From: Maritimibacter sp.
GTDB lineage: Bacteria; Pseudomonadota; Alphaproteobacteria; Rhodobacterales; Rhodobacteraceae
Direction of reading: 5' to 3'
NCBI GenBank assembly: GCA_011389895.1
Contig: JAABTN010000003.1
Location: 1 to 64,000 of the forward strand
Length of the DNA stretch: 64,000 nucleotides
The notes below the pieces were generated by a model that was not told where the DNA came from, searched no databases, and saw only the letters and a program-made list of their open reading frames with translations. The translations under genes and the position numbers were made by a program. This document shows, in pieces, positions 1 through 10,869 of this stretch (within the stretch, counting starts at the first letter, position 1; every line of letters starts with the position of its first letter).

Positions 1-69
1 TAAAGCTCCTCGCGACCCGGAATCGCCGAACCCAAGGCTGATAATCACCGGCGCGACGCCTGTCGGCAC
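1..69 (-). CDS. Possible 5' end of a minus-strand CDS truncated by the window edge
   Basis: Open minus-strand frame from a GTG at 69 reads V-PTGVAPVIISLGFGDSGSRGAL to the edge. Too short to identify. Confidence 0.2.
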   Translation of the reverse strand, partial: MPTGVAPVIISLGFGDSGSRGAL

Positions 70-138
70 CGGCCCCGAACCGATTGGTTGCGGTCAGCCC
101 ACGCTTGCCTACACTCGCGCTTGAGATCAGGAGGTTCC

Positions 139-558
139 ATGGATCCCGACGAAGCGGAAATGTTCATCGAGGCGCAGGATGGCGTCTGGTCCGAGGTGAT
201 TGCCGAATTGAAGGCGGGGCGTAAGGCGACCCATTGGATGTGGTTCATCTTCCCGCAACTTGCGAGCCTTGGACAATCCAACATCTCGCAGCTTTTCGGG
301 CTGCACGATCTGGGTGAAGCCAAGGATTACCTTGAAGAGCCGACGCTTGGTCCGCGTCTGGTCGAGGTGTCGTCGCTTATCCTCACACACGAAGACAAGC
401 GCGCCGAAGACATCCTGGGCGATGTCGATGCACAGAAACTTCGATCCTCAATGACACTTTTCGCCGAGGTGCCCGGGGCGCATGACGTGTTTTCCGCCGT
501 GTTAGAGACGTTTTTTGACGGAAAACGCTGCCCCCACACCTTGGCCGAAGTCACCTAA
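139..558 (+). CDS. DUF1810 family protein
   Basis: ATG at 139 preceded by AGGAGG; protein MDPDEAEMFIEAQDGVWSEVIAELKAGRKATHWMWFIFPQL... matches the DUF1810 pattern (H-W-M-W-F-I-F-P-Q). Confidence 0.85.
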   Translation: MDPDEAEMFIEAQDGVWSEVIAELKAGRKATHWMWFIFPQLASLGQSNISQLFGLHDLGEAKDYLEEPTLGPRLVEVSSLILTHEDKRAEDILGDVDAQKLRSSMTLFAEVPGAHDVFSAVLETFFDGKRCPHTLAEVT

Positions 559-678
559 GGCCGCCGGCCACAAAAGACCCGCCTCCGCGTCCCCGACGGT
601 GCGGCCATTCAGCCAGAATTTGAGATGCGCGTCGCGGGGGGTATCTGTGGCATCATGGATGGTCTGTTCATCATTCAT
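502..678 (-). CDS. Small hypothetical protein (58 aa), not in the supplied ORF list
   Basis: Hand translation of the minus strand from ATG at 678 to TAA at 502: MNDEQTIHDATDTPRDAHLKFWLNGRTVGDAEAGLLWPAALGDFGQGVGAAFSVKKRL. AAAGGAG lies 7 nt upstream of the ATG. Directly downstream of the ribokinase gene. Confidence 0.5.
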   Translation of the reverse strand: MNDEQTIHDATDTPRDAHLKFWLNGRTVGDAEAGLLWPAALGDFGQGVGAAFSVKKRL

Positions 679-702
679 CGCGGCGCTCCTTTGCGCGTCA
701 CG

Positions 703-1572
703 CTACGGTTGGGCGAGCAGATCGTTCACCTCTTGCCGGGTCGGAATGGCATCGGCGGTACCCGGACGCGTGACCTGGATCGCCGACGCGGCAGACCCGA
801 GGCGAAGCGCCTCTGCAATCGAAAGACCTTGGTCGAGCCCCGCCGCCACAGCCCCGATGAAACAATCCCCGGCCCCGGTGGTGTCGACCGGATCGGCGGC
901 AAAGGCCGCTTGAAAGACCTCTGTCTTGCCCCGCCACGTCGCGCCATCGGCCCCCTTGGTGATCAAAAGCGCGGGCACCTCAAGCGCCGCGATCTCGATG
1001 CCAAGGAATTCTGCCATCTGCTCCGCTTCGACCTGATTGACCACGAGCACATCGACAAGCGGTAAAAGATCATGCGCCTTCTCCGGTTTGAACGGGGCTG
1101 CCGAATAGATCACGAAACAGCCCGCGGCACGCGCCATGCGGGCGGCTTCCGCAGTATGGTTCGCCTCGTTCTGAAGCAGAAAGATATCCCCAGCCCGGGC
1201 CTCGGACATGGCCGCTTCAAGCAGGGATAGAGACTGTTCATGGTTCGCCCCCGGCATCACCACGATAAGGTTTTCGCCCCTCTCGTCGACATAGATATTG
1301 GCATGCCCCGTCATCCGCCCATCGGTGCCGGTGAACCGCACATCCACCCCGAATTGATCAAGCTCCCGACGCCCAGCGCCCTCTGGCCCGACCATCCCGA
1401 TATGCACGACATCCGACCCCATGCGCCGCGCCGCGACCGATTGGTTCGCGCCCTTGCCCCCCAGACCCTGCGCATGCCCAGTCGCGGCGAGCGTTTCGCC
1501 GGGTCGGGGCAGATGCGGCACATTGTAAAAATGATCCACGTTGATCGAACCGAAGTTGAACACCGTCATCAC
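703..1572 (-). CDS. rbsK: Ribokinase / PfkB-family carbohydrate kinase
   Basis: N-terminal FNFGSINVDHFYNVPHLPRPGETL and C-terminal DTTGAGDCFIGAVAAGL PfkB signature. 4-bp overlap with the upstream gene. Confidence 0.85.
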   Translation of the reverse strand: MMTVFNFGSINVDHFYNVPHLPRPGETLAATGHAQGLGGKGANQSVAARRMGSDVVHIGMVGPEGAGRRELDQFGVDVRFTGTDGRMTGHANIYVDERGENLIVVMPGANHEQSLSLLEAAMSEARAGDIFLLQNEANHTAEAARMARAAGCFVIYSAAPFKPEKAHDLLPLVDVLVVNQVEAEQMAEFLGIEIAALEVPALLITKGADGATWRGKTEVFQAAFAADPVDTTGAGDCFIGAVAAGLDQGLSIAEALRLGSAASAIQVTRPGTADAIPTRQEVNDLLAQP

Positions 1573-3827
1573 TTCACCTTGCAGGCTGCCAATACTGCCA
1601 TGTTCAGGATGTCGTTCGCGGTCGACGTGGTCGAAGCGATCTGAATCGGCTTGGAAACGCCGGTCAGGATCGGGCCGATCACCGTCGCCCCCGCCAATTC
1701 CTGCATCATCTTCACGCTGATCGAGGCCGAATGGCGCGCCGGCACGACAAGGATGTTTGCCGGCCCGGACAGGCGGCAGAACGGATATTGCGCCAGAACA
1801 TCGGGGTTCAGCGCGACATCCACCGCCATTTCTCCATCAAACTCGAAATCCACACCGCGCCGCTCAAGGATCGCGGGGGTTTCATGCATCTTTTCCGCCC
1901 GCTCGGATTTGGGATATCCGAAGGTCGAGAACGAGACAAAGGCGACACGCGGCTCCAACCCGAGATCCCGCGCCACCGCCGCAGCACCCTCGGCGATATT
2001 GGCAAGATCTTCGGTCTCGGGCCATTCATGCACCAGCGTATCCGCAATCAAAACGATCCGGCCCTTGTGCAACAGCGCGGTAACACCCACCGCCCCGTCC
2101 TTTGGCTTCGCGTCGAATACGTGATTGATCAACTCCATCACATGCGCCGATTTCCGGGTCGCCCCGGTGACAAGCGCATCGCCATGCCCATGGGCCAACA
2201 TCAGCGCGGCAAAGACGTGCCGGTCCCGCGCGGCGAGACGGTGAATATCGTGGCGGTCGAACCCGTCGCGCTGCAACCGTTCATAGAGATAGGTCTTATA
2301 GGCCGCGAGATGTTGGGTATTGGCCGCATTCACGATCTCAAGCTCGGACACCGCGTCCCCCAACCCGGCGGTCTCAAGCTTTTCCTTCACATCGGAACTG
2401 CGCCCGACCACCAAGGCCTTGCCGAACCCGTTGCGTTGATAGGCAACGGCGGCACGCAGAACATGCGGGTCATCGCCCTCGGCAAAGATCATCGTCGCCT
2501 GCGCCGCGCGGGCCCGCGTGTTGAGCGACCGAAGGATCGAGGCGGTCGGGTCCATCCGCGCCTTCAGCGTGTTTTCATACCCCGCCATGTCGATGATCGG
2601 GCGTCGCGCCGCACCGCTATCGGCCCCGGCCTTTGCCACCGCGGGCGGGATCACGTGGATGAGCCGCGGATCGAACGGTGTCGGAATGATGTAATCGCGC
2701 CCGAAAGTAAGCTTCTTGCCATAGGCCATGGCGACTTCATCGGGAACATCTTCACGCGCAAGCGCGGCAAGCGCTTCGGCACAGGCGATCTTCATTTCGT
2801 CATTGATAGCCCGCGCGTGGATGTCGAGAGCACCGCGAAAGAGATAGGGAAACCCGAGCACATTGTTCACCTGGTTCGGGTAATCCGACCGCCCGGTTGC
2901 CACGATCACGTCTTCACGCACCTCGTGCACCTCTTCCGGCGTGATCTCGGGGTCCGGGTTGGCCATGGCAAAGATCACGGCATCTTTGCCCATGTTCTTG
3001 ACCATGTCCTGCGTCACCGCCCCCCGGACCGAGACACCAAGGAACACATCCGCCCCCTTCATCGCCTCGTCCAGCGTGCGCAGGTCCGTATGCGCGGCAT
3101 GGGCGGATTTCCATTGGTTCATGCCCTCGGTGCGACCCTGGTAGATCACGCCCTTGGTGTCGCACACGATACAATTGTCGTGCCGCGCCCCCATCGCCTT
3201 CAGCAATTCGATACAGGCGATCCCGGCCGCCCCGGCGCCGTTCAGAACGATCCGGCAGTCCTCGATCTTCTTGCCCGAGATATGCAGCGCGTTGATCAGC
3301 CCGGCGGCACAGATCACGGCGGTGCCATGTTGGTCATCATGGAACACCGGGATGTCCATCTCTTCCTTGAGCCGCTGCTCGATGATGAAACATTCCGGCG
3401 CCTTGATATCCTCAAGGTTGATACCACCAAATGTCGGACCCATCAGCCGGACGGCGTTGATGATCTCCTCGGGATCTTCTGTGTCGAGCTCGATGTCGAT
3501 CGAATTCACGTCGGCGAAGCGTTTGAACAGAACCGCCTTGCCCTCCATCACCGGTTTCGACGCAAGCGCGCCGAGATTGCCCAGCCCCAGCACCGCCGAT
3601 CCGTTCGACACCACCGCGACCAGATTGCCCTTGTTGGTGTAATCATAGACCGTCTCGGGGTTGGCATGAATCGCCTCGCACGGCACGGCCACGCCCGGGG
3701 AATAGGCAAGCGACAGATCCCGTTGCGTGGTCATGGGAACCGACGGTGTCACGTCGAACTTCCCCGGACGCGGGTCTATGTGGAAGGCAAGCGCCTCTTC
3801 GCGGGTGATCCTGGATTTACCTGCCAT
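1569..3827 (-). CDS. maeB: NADP-dependent malic enzyme with C-terminal phosphotransacetylase-like domain
   Basis: 752 aa; LSLAYSPGVAVPCEAI, DDQHGTAVICAAGLINAL, and a PTA-like C-terminus. Confidence 0.93.
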   Translation of the reverse strand: MAGKSRITREEALAFHIDPRPGKFDVTPSVPMTTQRDLSLAYSPGVAVPCEAIHANPETVYDYTNKGNLVAVVSNGSAVLGLGNLGALASKPVMEGKAVLFKRFADVNSIDIELDTEDPEEIINAVRLMGPTFGGINLEDIKAPECFIIEQRLKEEMDIPVFHDDQHGTAVICAAGLINALHISGKKIEDCRIVLNGAGAAGIACIELLKAMGARHDNCIVCDTKGVIYQGRTEGMNQWKSAHAAHTDLRTLDEAMKGADVFLGVSVRGAVTQDMVKNMGKDAVIFAMANPDPEITPEEVHEVREDVIVATGRSDYPNQVNNVLGFPYLFRGALDIHARAINDEMKIACAEALAALAREDVPDEVAMAYGKKLTFGRDYIIPTPFDPRLIHVIPPAVAKAGADSGAARRPIIDMAGYENTLKARMDPTASILRSLNTRARAAQATMIFAEGDDPHVLRAAVAYQRNGFGKALVVGRSSDVKEKLETAGLGDAVSELEIVNAANTQHLAAYKTYLYERLQRDGFDRHDIHRLAARDRHVFAALMLAHGHGDALVTGATRKSAHVMELINHVFDAKPKDGAVGVTALLHKGRIVLIADTLVHEWPETEDLANIAEGAAAVARDLGLEPRVAFVSFSTFGYPKSERAEKMHETPAILERRGVDFEFDGEMAVDVALNPDVLAQYPFCRLSGPANILVVPARHSASISVKMMQELAGATVIGPILTGVSKPIQIASTTSTANDILNMAVLAACKVK

Positions 3828-4059
3828 GTCTCTCTCTGTTCTGCGTTCGAAACTCTGTAGCCTTTGCTGTCACCCGTCTCAACCGGATAAACGAAACACT
3901 CCGGGGGTTTTTCTCGCATTTCGCGACATATTCCGAAAAAAATCGTCAGCAAAACGCAATTTTCCTGCGCGGCTGAGGTAATTGGCGTCCTGCCGAAATC
4001 CGGGTGAAATCCCGCCCCCATGTCTCTAAATTCGACACGAATCATGGGGGCTTTCGAGC

Positions 4060-5067
4060 ATGGGCAAAATTCTTCTGACCGGCGGCGCGGGGTATATCGG
4101 GTCCCACACCTATGTCGAACTGAAGGCGGCGGGGCATGAGGTTGTCATCATCGACAATTTCTCGAACGCGCGCAAAGACGTCATTGATCGTCTTGCCCAG
4201 ATCACCGACAGCCCTGTTCTGGTTCACGAAGGCGACGTGCTCGACAAGGCATTCCTCGCCACCGTGTTCGCCTCGCATGACTTCGACGCGGTGATCCATT
4301 TCGCGGCGAAAAAGGCAGTCGGAGAAAGTGTGGAAAAACCGCTGGAGTATTTCGAAACGAATTGCACCGGGTTCTCGACCCTTCTGATGGCGATGAAAGA
4401 GGCCGGGGTGTTCCGCGTCGTGTTCTCGTCCACCGCCACGGTCTATGGCGAACCCCTGTCGTTGCCCTATACCGAAGATCACCGGATTGCCCCGGTTTCA
4501 CCCTATGCACAATCCAAGGTGACTTGCGAAACGCTTCTCAAGCATCTGAAAGAGGCCGACGATCGCTGGACCTATGGCGTTCTGCGGTATTTCAACCCGG
4601 CGGGCGCGCATGATTCGGCGCTGATCGGCGAAGACCCGAACGACATTCCCAACAACCTGATGCCCTATATCGCCAAGGTCGCGACCGGCGAATTGCCGCA
4701 ACTCACCGTGTTTGGCGATGATTACAACACGCCCGATGGCACCGGCGTGCGCGACTACATCCACGTGGTAGATCTGGCCCAAGGGCACGTGCAATCGGTG
4801 GACAAGCTTATCTATGACAACAGCACGCATATCCTGAACCTCGGGACCGGCACGGGATACTCGGTGTTCGACATGTTGCGCGCTTATGAAAAGGCCTGCC
4901 AGAAACCGCTGGCCTACACGGTCGGTCCGCGTCGCGCAGGCGATATCGACTGTTTCTATGCCGACCCGGCCTCGGCACGCGAAATTCTTGGCTTTGAAGC
5001 GCGCCGGGGGCTGGATGACATGTGCCGGACCTCTTGGAATTGGGTGTCGCGCCTGCGAAATGTCTGA
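4060..5067 (+). CDS. galE: UDP-glucose 4-epimerase
   Basis: GGAGYIGSHTYVEL Rossmann motif, YAQSK active-site motif, full length. Confidence 0.93.
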   Translation: MGKILLTGGAGYIGSHTYVELKAAGHEVVIIDNFSNARKDVIDRLAQITDSPVLVHEGDVLDKAFLATVFASHDFDAVIHFAAKKAVGESVEKPLEYFETNCTGFSTLLMAMKEAGVFRVVFSSTATVYGEPLSLPYTEDHRIAPVSPYAQSKVTCETLLKHLKEADDRWTYGVLRYFNPAGAHDSALIGEDPNDIPNNLMPYIAKVATGELPQLTVFGDDYNTPDGTGVRDYIHVVDLAQGHVQSVDKLIYDNSTHILNLGTGTGYSVFDMLRAYEKACQKPLAYTVGPRRAGDIDCFYADPASAREILGFEARRGLDDMCRTSWNWVSRLRNV

Positions 5068-5145
5068 CCGGTCGATGCTTTGCAACGCCGGGGTTTCACC
5101 CCGCCATGGCACTGGTTAGAGTTTCCCAAACCGCCGGGGGCAAAC

Positions 5146-7800
5146 GTGAACACTCCAAACACCGTCACACCGATGATGGCGCAATACCTGGAGATCAAAT
5201 CCCGGTATCCCGACGCACTGTTGTTCTACCGGATGGGCGATTTTTACGAGCTGTTCTTCGATGATGCGGTGGCCGCCGCCGAGGCGCTCGATATCGCGCT
5301 GACCAAGCGGGGCAAACATCTGGGCGAAGACATCCCGATGTGCGGTGTTCCGGTGCATTCCGCCGAAGGATACCTACTGACCCTTATTCGAAAAGGGTTT
5401 CGTGTCGCGGTCTGCGAACAGATGGAAGACCCGTCCGAGGCAAAGAAGCGCGGCGCGAAATCGGTGGTCAACCGCGATGTCGTGCGGCTTGTCACCCCGG
5501 GCACCCTGACCGAAGACAGCCTGCTTGAAGCCAGGCGTCACAATTTTCTCGCCGCCTATTGCGAGGTTCGGGATGACGGCGCGCTGGCTTGGGTCGATAT
5601 CTCGACCGGCGCGTTCCGGGTGATGCCCTGTCCGCGTCACCGGCTGGGGCCAGAGCTTGCCCGCATCGCCCCGCGCGAGGTGGTGGTGAACGACGCGCAA
5701 GAAACGGATTTGGCCGAAATAGTCTCTGACAATGGCGCCGCCCTGACGGGGTTGGGCGGGGCTGCTTTCGACAGCACGTCGGCGAGCAAACGGTTGTGCG
5801 CCGTCTTCGGGGTCAACACTTTGGACGCCTTCGGAACCTTCGGTCGCGCGCCGCTTGGGGCGATGGGGGCGATTGTCGAATACCTCGACATCACGCAAAA
5901 GGGAAACCTCCCGCTGCTGCGCCCGCCAGAAATGGAAAGCGCGGGAGGGGCGATGCAGATCGATGCGGCCACGCGCCGCAACCTGGAAATTACCCACGCC
6001 CTTGCCGGGGGTCGCGATGGATCGCTGCTTGCCACCATTGATCGCACGGTGACCGCGGGCGGGGGGCGGTTGCTTGAGCGCCGGATTTCCAGCCCGTCTT
6101 GCGACCTGTCGACAATCACGGCGCGCCATGAAGCGGTGTCTTTCCTGCTGGAAAACTCCCGCGCGCGGGCGGATTTGCGCGACGCGCTGCGCAAAGTGCC
6201 CGACATTGACCGGGCGCTGTCCCGTCTTGCCCTCGATCGGGGCGGTCCCCGCGATCTTGCCGCGATCCGCGATGGGCTGGGTGCGGCATCCGAGATTCAT
6301 GACCAGTTCGGCGATCCCGAAACCCCCAAGCTTTTGTCCCAAGCGGTCGGCAACCTGTCAGGCCATGACAATCTGCGTGACCTTCTTGACCACGCGCTCA
6401 TTGCCGAGCCGCCGCTTTTGGTCCGCGATGGCGGCTTCATCGCACAGGGGCATGACGCCGATCTTGATGACGCCCGGACACTCCGGGACGAGGGGCGCGC
6501 AGTGATCGCCGGGATGCAGTCGGATTACGCCAGCCAAAGCGGCATTTCATCGCTGAAGATCAAGCACAACAACGTGCTGGGCTATTTCATCGAATGCACC
6601 GCAACGCATGCGGAAAAGATGCTCTCTCCCCCCTTGTCCGAAACCTTCATCCACCGGCAAACCACGGCAAATGCGCTCCGCTTCACGACCGTTGATCTGT
6701 CCGAGATGGAGACCAAGATCCTGAACGCCGGGAACCGGGTGCTTGAGATTGAAAAACGGCTCTATGACACCCTGAAACAGGCAATTCTCGATCATTCGGG
6801 CCCCTTGGGCGAAGCCGCACGCGCGCTGTCCGAGATGGATCTTGCCGCTGCGCTCGCGGATTTGGCCGTCACCGAGAACTGGGTTTGCCCGGTGATCGAA
6901 GACAGCCGCGCGTTCGAGATTTCGGGGGGGCGTCATCCGGTGGTGGAAAGCGCCCTGCGCGCCCAAGGCGGCGATCCCTTCATCGCGAACGATTGCGCAC
7001 TGTCCGACGGGTCCGAAGGTGCCGACATCTGGCTTCTGACGGGGCCGAACATGGCGGGTAAATCTACCTTTCTGAGACAGAACGCCCTGATCGCGCTCTT
7101 GGCCCAGGCCGGGAGCTTCGTGCCCGCGACCAAGGCACGGATCGGCATTGTAAGCCAACTTTTCTCGCGCGTCGGGGCATCAGACGACCTTGCGCGCGGG
7201 CGCTCGACCTTCATGGTCGAAATGGTCGAAACCGCCGCCATTCTGAACCAGGCCGATGACCGCGCGCTGGTCATTCTGGACGAGATTGGGCGGGGCACGG
7301 CGACCTATGACGGCCTGTCCATCGCTTGGGCCACGCTCGAATACCTGCACGATGCGAACCGGTGCCGGGCGCTTTTTGCCACGCATTACCATGAGCTTAC
7401 GCAATTGGCCGATACGCTCACCGGGGTCGACAACGCGACGATTTCGGTCAAGGAATGGAATGGCGAGGTGATTTTTTTGCACGAGGTGATCCGGGGCGCC
7501 GCCGACCGGTCCTACGGGGTTCAGGTCGCCAAGCTCGCCGGGCTGCCAGACAGCGTCATCGACCGCGCGCGGATCGTTCTCGACGCGCTTGAAAAAGGCG
7601 AACGCGAAGGCGGCTCTGCACAAAAGGCGTTGATCGACGATCTCCCCCTCTTCTCGGCCGTCGCCCCGCCGCCTTCCAGCCCCCGGCCAAGCGGGCCCTC
7701 ACTGCTCACAGAAAAGCTCGCCGGAATTCATCCCGACGAGCTGTCGCCTCGTGAGGCGCTTGACCTGATTTACCAGTTGAAGGATCTCAGCCGGGATTAG
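5146..7800 (+). CDS. mutS: DNA mismatch repair protein MutS
   Basis: PMMAQYLEIKSRYPDALLFYRMGDFYELF; Walker A GPNMAGKST; DEIGRGTATYDG. GTG start at 5146 preferred; the frame opens at 5080. Confidence 0.95.
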   Translation: MNTPNTVTPMMAQYLEIKSRYPDALLFYRMGDFYELFFDDAVAAAEALDIALTKRGKHLGEDIPMCGVPVHSAEGYLLTLIRKGFRVAVCEQMEDPSEAKKRGAKSVVNRDVVRLVTPGTLTEDSLLEARRHNFLAAYCEVRDDGALAWVDISTGAFRVMPCPRHRLGPELARIAPREVVVNDAQETDLAEIVSDNGAALTGLGGAAFDSTSASKRLCAVFGVNTLDAFGTFGRAPLGAMGAIVEYLDITQKGNLPLLRPPEMESAGGAMQIDAATRRNLEITHALAGGRDGSLLATIDRTVTAGGGRLLERRISSPSCDLSTITARHEAVSFLLENSRARADLRDALRKVPDIDRALSRLALDRGGPRDLAAIRDGLGAASEIHDQFGDPETPKLLSQAVGNLSGHDNLRDLLDHALIAEPPLLVRDGGFIAQGHDADLDDARTLRDEGRAVIAGMQSDYASQSGISSLKIKHNNVLGYFIECTATHAEKMLSPPLSETFIHRQTTANALRFTTVDLSEMETKILNAGNRVLEIEKRLYDTLKQAILDHSGPLGEAARALSEMDLAAALADLAVTENWVCPVIEDSRAFEISGGRHPVVESALRAQGGDPFIANDCALSDGSEGADIWLLTGPNMAGKSTFLRQNALIALLAQAGSFVPATKARIGIVSQLFSRVGASDDLARGRSTFMVEMVETAAILNQADDRALVILDEIGRGTATYDGLSIAWATLEYLHDANRCRALFATHYHELTQLADTLTGVDNATISVKEWNGEVIFLHEVIRGAADRSYGVQVAKLAGLPDSVIDRARIVLDALEKGEREGGSAQKALIDDLPLFSAVAPPPSSPRPSGPSLLTEKLAGIHPDELSPREALDLIYQLKDLSRD

Positions 7801-8398
7801 ACGAGACGCCAACCTGCGCCGGGCGCAACAGCCGGTCGTGAAGCATGAAGCCTTCCGCCATCACCTGAATGATATGGCCCTTCTTGGTGTCAGGCACCGG
7901 TGCTTCGAACATCGCTTCGTGGTGCTCGGGATCAAACCGCTCACCAATCTCGGGTGCCAGAATGGTGATCCCATGCTTTGAGAAAATATCAAGCAGCGCG
8001 CGCATGGTCAGCTCGATCCCTTCGGTCAGGCCCGAGGCCCGTTCGCGCAGATCATCGTCAATCGCGTCAAGCGCGCGTTTCATGCTGTCATAGACCGGCA
8101 GCATATCACGGGCGAGCTTCGATCCACCGTAATTCTCGGCCTCGCGCCGGTCGCGATCCGCCCGCTTGCGCATGTTCTCGGCATCGGCCAGCGCGCGCAT
8201 GAACTTGTCGCGCAATTCGTCACGCTCGGCTGTCAGCGCGTCAATCGTATCCTGATCCAGCGCGTCATGGTCGACCCCTTCCTCGGCCATGTCATCAAGG
8301 GATTGGAGCGGCTCGTCCGCCTCCGCCTGTTCCCCCATGATTTCTTCGATCGCTGCTTCGATATCCTCGATCGGCTCTTTCTTCGGGTCCGCCATCAT
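7787..8398 (-). CDS. grpE: Nucleotide exchange factor GrpE
   Basis: RDELRDKFMRALADAENMRKRADRDR...; C-terminal HEAMFE / GFMLHDRLLRPAQVGVS. Confidence 0.95.
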   Translation of the reverse strand: MMADPKKEPIEDIEAAIEEIMGEQAEADEPLQSLDDMAEEGVDHDALDQDTIDALTAERDELRDKFMRALADAENMRKRADRDRREAENYGGSKLARDMLPVYDSMKRALDAIDDDLRERASGLTEGIELTMRALLDIFSKHGITILAPEIGERFDPEHHEAMFEAPVPDTKKGHIIQVMAEGFMLHDRLLRPAQVGVSSNPG

Positions 8399-8406
8399 TA
8401 TCCTCT

Positions 8407-9471
8407 TCAGCCCCGGTCCGAGATGATTTTCCCGACCAGTTGCGCCGTGTAATCCACAATCGGCACGATGCGCCCGTAGTTGAGCCGCGTGGGCCCAATC
8501 ACCCCGACCGCACCGACGATCTTTCGGTCAGCGTTCATATATGGAGAAACCACCAGAGAGGAACCCGAAAGTGAGAAAAGTTTGTTCTCTGACCCGATAA
8601 AAATGCGCACACCCTCGCCATCCTCGGTCAACTCGAGAAATTCGGCAATATCCTGCTTACGCTCAAGGTCGTCGAACAACCGCTTGATCCGCTCAAGCTC
8701 GGCTTCATCCGCCGGATCGGTGATGAGATTCGAGCGTCCCCGCACGATCAACCTGTCCGGCCCGGCCCCATCGGTGTTCCACAGCGCGAGACCGCCTTCG
8801 ACCATTTCGCGCGCAAGGCTGTCGATCTCCTGCCGCCGCACTTCGATTTCGCGCCGCATGACATCTCGTAGCTCCGACAGCGTCTTGCCTTCTGCCAAGG
8901 CATTCAGAAAATTCGCCGCTTCCCGCATCGAGCTTGGGGTTTGCCCCGGCGGCGGCGCAAACACCCGGTTCTCGACCTGCCCATCGGCAAACACCAGCAC
9001 GACAAGCGCGCGGTCGGTGGCAAGGCTGATGAATTCGATATGCTTGATCGGCGCTTCATGCTTTGGCGTGAGAACAAGGCTCGCACCAGAGGTGATCCCC
9101 GACAGCGCCTTTCCGACCGAGTTTAAAAGCCCGGGCACATCGGCTGCGTTCGAGCCAAGCGTTTCCTCGATCTTGCCCCGGTCATCCTTTGTGAGATCAC
9201 CGACCTCAAGAAACCCGTCCACGAACATACGCAACCCCAGCTCGGTGGGAATCCGCCCCGCCGACACATGCGGGCTATCGAGAAGCCCCATGTATTCAAG
9301 GTCTTGCATGACGTTGCGGATCGTGGCCGCCGAGACCTTTGCATCCATGCCGCGCGTCAGCGTGCGTGACCCCACGGGATCGCCGGTTTCCAGATAGGCC
9401 TCGACCAGCTTGCGAAACACTTCGCGTGACCGGTCATTCAACGTGTCGATTGGTTGCGACCCTTCGGTCAT
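8407..9471 (-). CDS. hrcA: Heat-inducible transcription repressor HrcA
   Basis: [51 protein letters not shown] at 9471 preceded by GGAGG; the longer listed ORF (to 9804) overlaps rph. Confidence 0.94.
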   Translation of the reverse strand: MTEGSQPIDTLNDRSREVFRKLVEAYLETGDPVGSRTLTRGMDAKVSAATIRNVMQDLEYMGLLDSPHVSAGRIPTELGLRMFVDGFLEVGDLTKDDRGKIEETLGSNAADVPGLLNSVGKALSGITSGASLVLTPKHEAPIKHIEFISLATDRALVVLVFADGQVENRVFAPPPGQTPSSMREAANFLNALAEGKTLSELRDVMRREIEVRRQEIDSLAREMVEGGLALWNTDGAGPDRLIVRGRSNLITDPADEAELERIKRLFDDLERKQDIAEFLELTEDGEGVRIFIGSENKLFSLSGSSLVVSPYMNADRKIVGAVGVIGPTRLNYGRIVPIVDYTAQLVGKIISDRG

Positions 9472-9544
9472 GCTGCCTCCGAACCCTTGCCTTTTCACCC
9501 GACCCGTGACACCCACAGCGCGAAAAGCAAGGAAGGACACCAGA

Positions 9545-10258
9545 ATGCGCCCCTCTGGCAGGAATGTAGATGAAATGCGGTCGGTTTCAATCGAAACGGA
9601 CGTCACGAAACATGCCGAAGGGTCCTGCATGATAAAGATGGGCGATACGCATGTGCTTTGCACCGCATCGCTCGAACCGCGCGTGCCGCCCTTCCTGCGC
9701 AATTCCGGCATGGGCTGGGTCACGGCGGAATACGGCATGCTGCCGCGCTCGACCACGTCGCGGATGCGGCGCGAGGCGACGGCGGGCAAACAAGGCGGGC
9801 GCACGGTGGAAATCCAGCGCCTGATTGGCCGGTCCCTGCGGGCCGGTGTCGATCGTCAAGCCATGGGTGAGCGGCAGATCACCGTGGACTGTGACGTGAT
9901 TCAGGCTGATGGAGGCACCCGCTGTGCCGCGATCACCGGGGGCTGGGTCGCCCTGCGTTTGGCGACCAACAAGCTGATGAAGGCGGGCGATATCATCTCC
10001 GATCCGTTGCTTGACCCGGTCGCCGCGATTTCCTGCGGGATCTATGCCGGTCAGCCGGTGCTGGACCTTGATTACCCAGAAGATTCCGAAGCCGGGGTGG
10101 ATGGCAATTTTGTCATGACCGGAACCGGCCGGCTCATCGAGGTGCAGATGAGTGCCGAGGGATCGACCTTTTCCCGCCAGCAGATGGATGACCTGATGGG
10201 CCTGGCCGAAAAAGGCGCGGCCGAGCTTGTTGCCGCACAGAAAAAAGCCTGCGCATGA
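9545..10258 (+). CDS. rph: Ribonuclease PH
   Basis: [44 protein letters not shown]; divergent from hrcA. Confidence 0.95.
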   Translation: MRPSGRNVDEMRSVSIETDVTKHAEGSCMIKMGDTHVLCTASLEPRVPPFLRNSGMGWVTAEYGMLPRSTTSRMRREATAGKQGGRTVEIQRLIGRSLRAGVDRQAMGERQITVDCDVIQADGGTRCAAITGGWVALRLATNKLMKAGDIISDPLLDPVAAISCGIYAGQPVLDLDYPEDSEAGVDGNFVMTGTGRLIEVQMSAEGSTFSRQQMDDLMGLAEKGAAELVAAQKKACA

Positions 10259-10869
10259 CACGCCGGTTTGACGCCGAAACGCTCGTCATCGCGAGCCACA
10301 ACGCGGGCAAATTGCGCGAAATCGCCGCCCTCGTTGCCCCCTTCGGTGTGACCTGCACATCCGCAGGCGATCTCGGGCTGGATGAGCCGGCGGAGACCGA
10401 AGACAGCTTTGCCGGGAACGCACGGATCAAGGCGCATTTTGCAGCGAAAGAAAGCGGTCTTCCCGCCCTGTCCGATGACAGTGGCATCTGTGTCGATGCC
10501 CTCGACGGCGCGCCCGGCGTCTATACCGCCGATTGGGCCGAAACCCCGAATGGACGGGATTTTCCGATGGCGATGAAAAAGACATGGGACATGCTCGACG
10601 CCAAGGGTGCGGGCGAACCGCGCACCGCGTCGTTCAATTGCACCCTCTGCCTTGCCTGGCCGGATGGTCATGACGAGGTTTTCGAAGGCCGTGTGTCCGG
10701 TCGCCTGACATGGCCGATGCGCGGCGAACAGGGGTTCGGCTATGACCCGATCTTCATTCCCGATGGCCATGACGTGACCTTCGGTGAAATGGACCCGTCC
10801 GAGAAGCACGCGATGAGCCACCGCGCGATCGCCTTTGCCAAGCTGGTCGAGGGCTGCTTTGACCGATGA
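10255..10869 (+). CDS. rdgB: XTP/dITP pyrophosphatase, RdgB/HAM1 family
   Basis: [37 protein letters not shown]. 4-bp ATGA overlap with rph. Confidence 0.94.
   Translation: MTRRFDAETLVIASHNAGKLREIAALVAPFGVTCTSAGDLGLDEPAETEDSFAGNARIKAHFAAKESGLPALSDDSGICVDALDGAPGVYTADWAETPNGRDFPMAMKKTWDMLDAKGAGEPRTASFNCTLCLAWPDGHDEVFEGRVSGRLTWPMRGEQGFGYDPIFIPDGHDVTFGEMDPSEKHAMSHRAIAFAKLVEGCFDR

Noticed and set aside
1731-3860. 709-aa plus-strand ORF antisense to maeB
   Set aside because: Same antisense codon-bias artefact; the sense strand is clear malic enzyme.
3776-4045. 89-aa minus-strand ORF in the maeB-galE gap
   Set aside because: No ribosome-binding site or family signal; overlaps the maeB start in another frame.
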